This document shows, one piece after another, positions 27,467 through 34,001 of a DNA stretch of 64,000 nt. How positions within the stretch are numbered: position 1 is the first letter of the stretch; each line of letters begins with the position of its first letter. A model generated the notes under the pieces. It saw nothing but the letters and a program-made list of their open reading frames with translations, did no database searches and had not been told where the DNA came from. The position numbers were made by a program, and so were the translations under genes. This DNA comes from Alphaproteobacteria bacterium (GTDB lineage: Bacteria; Pseudomonadota; Alphaproteobacteria; CACIAM-22H2): positions 332,418 to 396,417 of the forward strand of contig WGNX01000004.1 of NCBI GenBank assembly GCA_016124335.1, written 5' to 3'.

Positions 27467-27703
27467 ATGCAGACGATCTTCATCATGGTGAAGTGCGAGC
27501 TTGGCCGCGCCTACGACGTGGCCGAAGCCGCGATGGAGACCGAGCAGGTCTCGGAGGTCTATTCGATCTCCGGCCAGTACGACCTGCACCTGAAATGCTA
27601 CCTGCCGGACGATTCCGACATCGGCCATTTCGTGATGGGCATCCAGAAGATCCCCGGCGTGAAGGACACCTTCACGCTGATCACGTTCAAGGCGTTCGGG
27701 TAG
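27467..27703 (+). CDS. Stand-alone Lrp/AsnC ligand-binding (RAM) domain protein
   Basis: A 78-residue protein that is only the alpha-beta ligand-binding domain of Lrp/AsnC regulators, with no helix-turn-helix. VKCELGRAYDVAEAAMETEQ, VYSISGQYDLHLKCYL and IQKIPGVKDTFTLITF follow the domain pattern. Such small proteins bind amino acids and assemble with themselves or with full-length Lrp proteins. It follows the helicase gene after 36 bp, possibly in the same transcript; its 3' end overlaps the convergent TPR gene by 17 bp. Confidence 0.88.
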   Translation: MQTIFIMVKCELGRAYDVAEAAMETEQVSEVYSISGQYDLHLKCYLPDDSDIGHFVMGIQKIPGVKDTFTLITFKAFG

Positions 27704-28070
27704 CCTCGCCCGCCGGGACGGCGGCGCGCGCTCCGGCGCGCCCGCCCTCCGCCCCGTACAACTGCTCCGCACGATAGCCGCAGCGCTTCAGCGCGCCGTC
27801 GAGCTGCGTGCGCGCATGACGTTCGTCGCTGCCGCAGTGCACGGCGCGTCGGAACGCCGAACAAGCGCCGGTAAGTTCGCCCGCGTGGATCAACGTCACG
27901 GCATGGAGGCAATACGCATCGCCGTCCGACGGCGCATCGCGCAGATGCGCTTCGATCTCGCCGCGCGCGCCATGGAAATCGCCGGCGAGCGCCCGCCCGA
28001 ACGCACGCTCGCGGGCCGACAATTCGAAATCGATCGGCCGGCCGAGGATGTACTCGTTCCAATCACTCAT
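27687..28070 (-). CDS. Short TPR-like protein, paralogue of the N-terminus of the GT41 protein
   Basis: A 127-residue protein with TPR-like helices only. Its residues 20-100 match residues 12-98 of the glycosyltransferase at 31405-33126: ARERAFGRALAGDFHGARGE against ALEWARAGDVRGARSAVEAY, and APSDGDAYCLHAVTLIHAGE against APSDGAAHRLHAATLMHTGD. It lacks the catalytic domain. Both genes carry the same 22-bp element 58 nt before the start codon. The tail, from about residue 105, is Ala/Gly-rich and unlike the other protein. It could be an adaptor for, or a remnant of, a second glycosyltransferase gene. Confidence 0.75.
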   Translation of the reverse strand: MSDWNEYILGRPIDFELSARERAFGRALAGDFHGARGEIEAHLRDAPSDGDAYCLHAVTLIHAGELTGACSAFRRAVHCGSDERHARTQLDGALKRCGYRAEQLYGAEGGRAGARAAVPAGEATRTP

Positions 28071-28128
28071 CGTACGATCAGCCCAATCTCACACGTCACT
28101 GCATTCTAAAATGTGCCCTGTTATATTG

Positions 28129-28150
28129 ATACGTCCTATAATCGTATTTT
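28129..28150 (-). promoter_or_regulatory. 22-bp upstream element, copy 1 (before the TPR gene)
   Basis: Nineteen of 22 positions match the element at 33185-33206, and 58 nt separate each copy from its start codon. On the plus strand it contains CCTATAAT flanked by ATACG and CGTAT, a 5-bp inverted repeat with a 9-bp spacer. On the minus strand a TATAAC (28125-28120) just downstream could be the -10, which puts the element where a -35 or an activator site would lie. Confidence 0.6.
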
Positions 28151-28187
28151 GCTTCGGCCCGCGTCCGGCCCGAGCGGGAGTTCACCA

Positions 28188-31100
28188 TCAGCTGTAGTTG
28201 AATCGACTGGCGTCGAAATCGGCAAGCAGTGTGTTCAGGAACTGCACGTGATTGCCGCCGCCGAGATCGAGCACGACGTCCGCTCCTTGCTGCGTCATCG
28301 CCGCCTGTGCTTGGGTGAATGTATGGATGTTCGTGCCGACGAGATCGATCATGTCGCCGCCGGCGCCGCCGTGGAAATCAGCGACCACGTCATTGCCGGA
28401 ACTCGGTCCGAACTGGAAATGGTCGCTTCCCTCGCCTCCGGCCAACGTATCGTTTCCGGCACCGCCGGCCAGTGTGTCGTCGCCGGCACCGCCGGAAAGA
28501 CTGTCGGCGCCGCCATTGCCCGTCAGAAGATCGGCGCCGCCGCCGCCGTAGAGATGATCCGACCCGGACCCTCCGACAAGCGTATCCGCGGCGGACTGGC
28601 CGTAAATTCCGAGCGGATCGCGAATTTCGAAATCGACGTTCTGGGTCGAAACAGAAGATGTGCCGTCGGACGTGTTCGTCAAGATTGCCGCGATCGACAA
28701 GTGGACGTCGCCCACGAAATCACCCGGCGGAAGAAGCTTGAGGCCCGCGAGGTCACCCTCCGTCACCGTCCAAACATTCGCCGCGTCGTGCGTACCTGCC
28801 GACAACGTCGCGCCGATCGGCAGACCGGCGATATGGAAGGTAAGAACATGCGTCGCGTCGGCAACATAGTCCGTGGCGACGTCGAGCAGGATTGCCGTGC
28901 CGGCGTAGGCTTCCGGGGCGCTTAAGCGTTCGCCGTTCGCGTCAAACTGCTGGCTGTGAACGCTCCACTCCAGATGGTTCGGCTTGAGCGAACTCCAAGC
29001 GACGACAAAGCCGCCGTTTTCGAGACCGGTCACGCTCGGGTTGACCTGATCGTCGATCTGGTAGGTGTTGACGCGGAATTCGGCGCCGACTTGATGCCCT
29101 GCCGCGTCATATCGCTGCGCAAAAATCCCGTACCCGTTCGCGTCGGCCGACATCCAAGTGACGACAAATCCGCCACCCTCGAGGCTGGCAATGTCGGGAT
29201 GCAATTGATAGCCGACGAACGTCGTATTTATCTGGAAGACCGGGGAAACGGGATTGCCGGACGCGTCGAACCGCCTGCAGGCGATCCCCCAGTCATGCGA
29301 TTCGATCGCCTCGTCCTGCCACGACACGACAAACCCGCCGTCACGAAGCTGGGTTATTTCCGGCTCCTGCTGCCGAAGGAGCGGGTTGGTATCGGTATTT
29401 AGCTTGAGCTGATCGGAAAGGGGTGTGCCATCTGCGCCGAAATGGCGACCGAATACGTCCTGACTCGCAAGCGGACTGGAAGCAGCCGCCCAAGTAATAT
29501 AATAGCTTCCGTCCGCCAGACCGATCACACGCGACGAGAATCCATTTCCCCCGGCTATCTGGGCGATCGGGAACTCGCTTCCCGCCGGCGCGCCACCCGC
29601 CCCGAATAGGCGGCAGGCGACACCGCTGTATGGGATGGAACCGGTCGTCCACGTGACCGCAAACCCGCCACCCGCCAATGCTGCGATCGAAGGATCGGAC
29701 TTGTCCGTACCGCCGATCGAATTGTTGACCAGAAAGTCCGATCCGAGCGCGATACCGTTCGCGTCGTAGTGCCGTCCATATATCTCGATCCGGTGTGTGG
29801 TATCGGGCGCGGAGCGCGCACACCACGCCACCATGAACGTGCCGTCGACCAATTCCACAAGCGAGCCGTCCGTTCCGCCATGTGCCGAACCGGCGTGTAT
29901 CGGATCGCCGATCTTCACGCCGTTTGCCGCATAGATCTGGAACCAGGTCCCGGAGTTACCGACCGTGTTGTCGGTCCAGCCGACGACGTATCGTCCGTCC
30001 CGAAGGCCCGTCGTGAATGCCCCATCCTGCGAGCCCGAGAACTGCGCCGTCACGTTGATCTCGGGCAAACCCAGGGGCGACGGCGTCACGACAACGTTCA
30101 CATTGCCGGAATTGGGATCCGGCGCGCCGGCCCTCAACACGTCGACGATTACGGTGCCCGTCACCGATGCGCCATTTCCATCGTCGACGGTGTAGTTGAA
30201 ACTGTCCGCGCCTGTGTAACCGCTCGCCGCGACATAGACGAAGTTTCCGGCGTCATCCACCGTCACGGTCCCGCCATGCGCAGTCGCGTAGCTGCCGGCG
30301 GCCACGTGCAGCGCATCACCGTCCGGATCGATGTCGGCACCGCCCCCGGTGTCTGCAAGCACGTTGGCGATAAGCGCAACATCAGCGGAAACTTGATACG
30401 CCTTGTCGTGGACTATCGGCGCGTCGTTGCTGCCAACGATCGTCAAGGTGGCAGTCGCAACCGACGAGCCGCCATATTGGTCATTTACCGTATAGGCGAT
30501 TTGAACCGTTTCCGCCTGGCCCACCGCGAGATGGTCATATGCGTCCCCAGCGGCGTAGACAACCTTTCCGCTCACGATCGAGACCGTCCCCTGCCCGCTC
30601 GCGAGCGTCGCCGCTGCGACGTACAATTCCCCCGGCGTCCAATCGTCGTCATGATCGTTCGCTAGGACATCGAGAATGATCGTTCCGTTCTCGTCGATCG
30701 TCGCCGCATCGTCCAATGCGACTGGCGCCGTGTTCGTGAGAACGAAATTCGACAGCACTGCGACGTCGAAATAGTTGTTCGCGAAGCTGACCGATTCCAC
30801 GCTGATGAGCGAATCGGTCCCGTCCGCGCCCCCATTTCTTTGGGATATCTGGAACGAACCGTCGGGCAGGACTGCGAAATCGTATTCTTCGAAATTTCCG
30901 CCGTAGTATGCGACGTCCCAGCCGCCGCCGCCGTCGATCGTATCGTTTCCACCGTACCCTTCGATGTCGTTATTGGCGGCATTGCCGAGAATATAGTTGC
31001 CGAGCTCGTTGCCATCCGCCCACAGGCTTTCCCCGCCCGTCAAAACGAGCGATTCGACATTGTCGGCCATTGCGTAGGAAATCGAGGAACTGACGGTGTC

Positions 31101-31271
31101 GTAACCACCGCCGACCTCCTCGAATACGAGGTCCCCTTCGTCGTCGACAAAATAGAAATCGTTGCCGCCGCTGCCGATCAGGAAGTCCGCGCCGCCACCG
31201 CCGGAAATGGTATCGTCACCGGCCGTGCCGACCAGCGTGTCCGCGCCATCCGTACCGACAATGTCCCACAT
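28188..31271 (-). CDS. RTX calcium-binding protein with a seven-repeat propeller-like core
   Basis: A 1027-residue protein without a signal peptide. It has RTX nonapeptide repeats at both ends: about residues 6-120 (GTDGADTLVGTAGDDTISGG) and 893-950 (GADSLSGGAGDDTLAGGAGN). Cadherin/VCBS-like domains lie at about 180-280 and 282-378. From 400 to 780 seven units of 51-58 residues each contain a DGGFVVxW-like strand, with Trp at 432, 483, 541, 594, 651, 706 and 759. A further Ig-like stretch covers about 786-880. The C-terminus (VADFHGGAGGDMIDLVGTNI, then ADVVLDLGGGNHVQFLNTLL) is of the type recognised by type I secretion. Probably a secreted or surface protein folded by Ca2+; no type I secretion genes are in the window. 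It is preceded by the GT41 gene. Confidence 0.9.
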   Translation of the reverse strand: MWDIVGTDGADTLVGTAGDDTISGGGGADFLIGSGGNDFYFVDDEGDLVFEEVGGGYDTVSSSISYAMADNVESLVLTGGESLWADGNELGNYILGNAANNDIEGYGGNDTIDGGGGWDVAYYGGNFEEYDFAVLPDGSFQISQRNGGADGTDSLISVESVSFANNYFDVAVLSNFVLTNTAPVALDDAATIDENGTIILDVLANDHDDDWTPGELYVAAATLASGQGTVSIVSGKVVYAAGDAYDHLAVGQAETVQIAYTVNDQYGGSSVATATLTIVGSNDAPIVHDKAYQVSADVALIANVLADTGGGADIDPDGDALHVAAGSYATAHGGTVTVDDAGNFVYVAASGYTGADSFNYTVDDGNGASVTGTVIVDVLRAGAPDPNSGNVNVVVTPSPLGLPEINVTAQFSGSQDGAFTTGLRDGRYVVGWTDNTVGNSGTWFQIYAANGVKIGDPIHAGSAHGGTDGSLVELVDGTFMVAWCARSAPDTTHRIEIYGRHYDANGIALGSDFLVNNSIGGTDKSDPSIAALAGGGFAVTWTTGSIPYSGVACRLFGAGGAPAGSEFPIAQIAGGNGFSSRVIGLADGSYYITWAAASSPLASQDVFGRHFGADGTPLSDQLKLNTDTNPLLRQQEPEITQLRDGGFVVSWQDEAIESHDWGIACRRFDASGNPVSPVFQINTTFVGYQLHPDIASLEGGGFVVTWMSADANGYGIFAQRYDAAGHQVGAEFRVNTYQIDDQVNPSVTGLENGGFVVAWSSLKPNHLEWSVHSQQFDANGERLSAPEAYAGTAILLDVATDYVADATHVLTFHIAGLPIGATLSAGTHDAANVWTVTEGDLAGLKLLPPGDFVGDVHLSIAAILTNTSDGTSSVSTQNVDFEIRDPLGIYGQSAADTLVGGSGSDHLYGGGGADLLTGNGGADSLSGGAGDDTLAGGAGNDTLAGGEGSDHFQFGPSSGNDVVADFHGGAGGDMIDLVGTNIHTFTQAQAAMTQQGADVVLDLGGGNHVQFLNTLLADFDASRFNYS

Positions 31272-31278
31272 TGGATTC

Positions 31279-31301
31279 TCCGTCTGGAATTTCAGAACGG
31301 A
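31279..31301 (-). promoter_or_regulatory. Hairpin over the ribosome site of the RTX gene
   Basis: On the transcript TCCGT-T-CTG pairs with CAG-ACGGA around AAATTC (8 bp, one bulge). The Shine-Dalgarno GGAGA overlaps the 3' arm and lies 6 nt before the ATG at 31271, so the fold could limit translation. The stretch 31302-31404 upstream is AT-rich and probably holds the promoter. Confidence 0.45.
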
Positions 31302-31404
31302 GATTTATCAACCTTTCATAGTACTACTAAAGATTCTATTTTTTATGCTGTTTTTTTTGGTTGTATTACCTGGAGAGCGGCACTTCAAATGACGCCGTTT
31401 GGAA

Positions 31405-33126
31405 CTAGATCTTGGAAAGCAGAAATTTCGCCAGTGCCGCCATCGGCGCCCGATCGTCGTAGGCGCGCGTCGCGGCGGCGGAAAGTTCCGCGCCCGGGAC
31501 GCGACGCGTCAGCGTGCCGACCGCCCGCTCGACATAGCCCTGTATGTCCGTCGCGACGTACTCGACGAGCCCGACATGGCGCAGCACGCCGCTCGCAAGA
31601 CGACCACGCATGAATTTTCCTTCGAGCGTCACCATCGGAGCGCCGGCCTGCAGACATTGCAGGACCGTGTTGAAGCCGGAGAAGCCGAAACTGTCTAGGC
31701 AAGCATCGGCTTGCGAGACGAGACCGAGGAATTCCGCCCGCCCGAGCCACGGCGCGAACACGATGCGGCCTGCCGGATCGATGCCCGCCGCGCCGAAGCG
31801 CGCGCCGACGCGGCGGCGAAGCTGGGCCGCCGCCGCGCGCTGGAGGACCGGTTCGAAGAAGACGAACTGCGCGTCCGGCGCACGTGCCGCGATCGCGCAC
31901 AGCGCATCGTCGAATTCGGGCGGATATTTCCACGGCACGCCCGGGCACAGGAAGAGCGGTCGCCGGGGATCGATCCCGTATTGCGCCGGATCGGCAGCCG
32001 CCGCCTGTGCAGGCTCGCGTTCCACGCGTGCGCCGAGGCAAGGCAACGCCACGAGACGTTCGGTGTAGTGCGAAGCGCCGGCAGGCGGCTCGAAGGCCTC
32101 CGCGGAAAGGAAGATATCGACCGTCGGCAGGCCGGTCGTTATCGGATGCCCCCAGGACGCGATCTGCAACGGCGCCAGACGCAGCGCCGCCAGCCGCGTG
32201 CTGAGCGGATCCATGCCGATCTCGGGATAGAAGAGGATGTCCGGCGCGCTTGCCGAAATCGCGTCGACGCTCGCGTCGGTCCGCGCCAGCGAGGGCGTGT
32301 AGCCTGCCGCGTGCGCCTTCGCGAATTCCGTTTCCGCGTCGCGCTGCTCGCCGACATGAAAAAGCTCGAAACGGAACCGCGTGCGGTCGAGAGTCTGCAG
32401 CATGCCCTTGACGATCGCCGACCAGACCGAGTGCCGGTAGAGATAGCGCGTGACGATGCCGACGCGTCGGCGCCCGTCGCGCACGATGGCGGGTGCCGCC
32501 GGATGCGGGCGGGCCGAATTCCAGTCCGCCATCAGGCGGCTGCACAATTTCCCGTACCGGACCAGATCGTCGCGGTGATCGCGTTCGACATAGGCGATGT
32601 GGAACGGGTTCGGTTCCGCGACGACACCGGCGGCGTTCGCGCACCCGTATTCTCGAAACCAGTCGTCGAGTTCGGCGAGCCGCGTCCGGAACGCGGTCAG
32701 TGCCGCTTCGACTTTAGCAGCGCTGTCGAAAACCATCGGCAGCGTGCCCACGCTTGCCAGCCACCGGGCCAGCGGGTCGGCAGGGTCGCACGACCGGGCG
32801 CGCTCGAATTCGCGCAGCGCATCCGCGCAACGCCCGCGAAATTTCAATGCAAGACCGAGCTGGATACGCGTCGATGCGTCGTTGCAGCCGAAGCGCGTCG
32901 CACGCTGGAAGGCTTCTATGGCGCCCGGCAGATCGCCGGTATGCATCAGCGTCGCGGCATGCAATCGGTGCGCAGCCCCATCGGACGGTGCCGTCCGAAG
33001 ATAGGCTTCGACCGCCGACCGGGCGCCCCGCACATCGCCCGCCCGCGCCCACTCGAGCGCGGCGTCCAGTCCCGGGAGCGGAGGCCGCAACGCGCGTTCG
33101 CGTGCGGCATCATGTAAATCCTGCAT
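31405..33126 (-). CDS. TPR-GT41 glycosyltransferase (OGT/HMW1C/SPINDLY-like)
   Basis: A 573-residue protein with a TPR part (about residues 12-115), a linker region (about 116-215) and a GT41 catalytic part (about 216-573). GT41 features seen: RRVGIVTRYLYRHSVWSAIV, LRLAPLQIASWGHPITTGLP near 315-334, LFLCPGVPWKYPPEF near 391, and the nucleotide-sugar site DSFGFSGFNTVLQCLQAGAP followed by MVTLEGKFMRGRLASGVLRH. Family members transfer GlcNAc, glucose or fucose to Ser/Thr or Asn of proteins in the cytoplasm. The gene lies 133 bp upstream of the RTX gene in the same direction, and its TPR part is duplicated in the gene at 27687. The donor sugar and target are inferred at best. Confidence 0.88.
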   Translation of the reverse strand: MQDLHDAARERALRPPLPGLDAALEWARAGDVRGARSAVEAYLRTAPSDGAAHRLHAATLMHTGDLPGAIEAFQRATRFGCNDASTRIQLGLALKFRGRCADALREFERARSCDPADPLARWLASVGTLPMVFDSAAKVEAALTAFRTRLAELDDWFREYGCANAAGVVAEPNPFHIAYVERDHRDDLVRYGKLCSRLMADWNSARPHPAAPAIVRDGRRRVGIVTRYLYRHSVWSAIVKGMLQTLDRTRFRFELFHVGEQRDAETEFAKAHAAGYTPSLARTDASVDAISASAPDILFYPEIGMDPLSTRLAALRLAPLQIASWGHPITTGLPTVDIFLSAEAFEPPAGASHYTERLVALPCLGARVEREPAQAAAADPAQYGIDPRRPLFLCPGVPWKYPPEFDDALCAIAARAPDAQFVFFEPVLQRAAAAQLRRRVGARFGAAGIDPAGRIVFAPWLGRAEFLGLVSQADACLDSFGFSGFNTVLQCLQAGAPMVTLEGKFMRGRLASGVLRHVGLVEYVATDIQGYVERAVGTLTRRVPGAELSAAATRAYDDRAPMAALAKFLLSKI

Positions 33127-33128
33127 TC

Positions 33129-33159
33129 TGCGATCCGCACGCTTCTCGAACGGATCGCA
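33129..33159 (-). promoter_or_regulatory. Leader hairpin before the GT41 gene
   Basis: A perfect 9-bp inverted repeat (TGCGATCCG with its complement) with a 13-nt loop ends two nucleotides before the ATG at 33126. No Shine-Dalgarno is visible between stem and ATG, so the stem would cover the ribosome-binding area. A second small palindrome, GTTGAA-ATA-TTCAAC, lies just upstream. Confidence 0.45.
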
Positions 33160-33184
33160 TTGTTGAATATTTCAACGAAATTAT

Positions 33185-33206
33185 ATACGCCCTATAATAG
33201 TATTCT
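33185..33206 (-). promoter_or_regulatory. 22-bp upstream element, copy 2 (before the GT41 gene)
   Basis: The partner of the element at 28129-28150 (19 of 22 positions identical), also 58 nt from the start codon. A consensus TATAAT on the minus strand (33185-33180) abuts it and would serve as the -10. No TTGACA-like -35 is seen at the usual place, which the element occupies. Confidence 0.6.
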
Positions 33207-33254
33207 CAGATCCCAATCCGCTGTCACCCGGCGCGGCAGCAACGTATGAAAAAC

Positions 33255-34001
33255 TCAGTCGGCCGGTTGAAGCCGGAAATAGAACTGCAGCGCGAACAGC
33301 TCCTGCGAGTCTTCCGGTCCGAGATCGCGGAAGGTCGCTTTCCCCATTGATATGGAATCGATGGCATCCGGCATCCGGCCGTTCAGGACCGGGATCAGTC
33401 GCGGATCGATATTGATCCGCTGATCGACGACGCGCCAGCCGGTCTCGGCGAACATCCGCAACGCCGAACGCCGCGTGAAAAACCGCAGATGCGTCACGTC
33501 CAGAATGCCCGATCCGTCGTAACGGAAGTCGCCGCCGACCAGTTCCTGCAGAACGACGAGATTGCGTATGTTCGGCACGCTCACATAGAGCGCTCCCCCC
33601 GGCGCGAGCAGTCCGGGCAGCCGTGTCAGCAGCCGCCAGGGATCGACCATGTGCTCGAGCACGTCGGCCGCGACGATCGCGTCGAACCGCCCGAGACGCG
33701 GATCTTCGAAGTCGACATCGTCGACCTTCGCGGCGAAGACATGCGCGTAAGATTTCGCCGAGATCGCCGCCGCTCTTTCGAGCATCTCGATCCCGACCAC
33801 CGCAAGCGCCGGGTTTCGTGCCATCAGCCATCGGCCGCTGCCGCCGCAGAAGCACCCGATATCGAGCGCACGGCGCACGCCCGGCGGAACCATCTCGAGC
33901 AGTCCGGCCGGCGCGTAGTCGTGATCGAGCGAGTCAAGATGCAGGTCTGCGTTCAGGCGCTGCCAGACGTGCATCGGTCGCAAACCGTCAGTAGATGCCA
34001 T
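33255..34001 (-). CDS. SAM-dependent methyltransferase (class I)
   Basis: A 248-residue Rossmann-type methyltransferase: RRALDIGCFCGGSGRWLM (SAM motif I), AVVGIEMLERAAAIS, RFDAIVAADVLEHMVDPWRL (motif III) and a C-terminal part with LRFFTRRSALRMFAETGW that is typical of Methyltransf_23-type enzymes in glycan or O-antigen loci. GAAGG precedes the ATG at 34001, which lies inside the last codons of mrcA (14-bp overlap); the ATG at 33974 is an alternative. It is between mrcA and the GT41 gene and may modify a glycan made by that cassette, but this is a guess from position. Confidence 0.85.
   Translation of the reverse strand: MASTDGLRPMHVWQRLNADLHLDSLDHDYAPAGLLEMVPPGVRRALDIGCFCGGSGRWLMARNPALAVVGIEMLERAAAISAKSYAHVFAAKVDDVDFEDPRLGRFDAIVAADVLEHMVDPWRLLTRLPGLLAPGGALYVSVPNIRNLVVLQELVGGDFRYDGSGILDVTHLRFFTRRSALRMFAETGWRVVDQRINIDPRLIPVLNGRMPDAIDSISMGKATFRDLGPEDSQELFALQFYFRLQPAD

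Noticed and set aside
28188-31271. Tandem short repeats resembling a CRISPR array or satellite
   Set aside because: The periodicity is that of RTX nonapeptides and the propeller strand within one open frame; there are no identical direct repeats with unique spacers.
31320-31365. T-runs that could be a terminator for a rightward transcript
   Set aside because: No stem precedes them and no rightward gene ends here.
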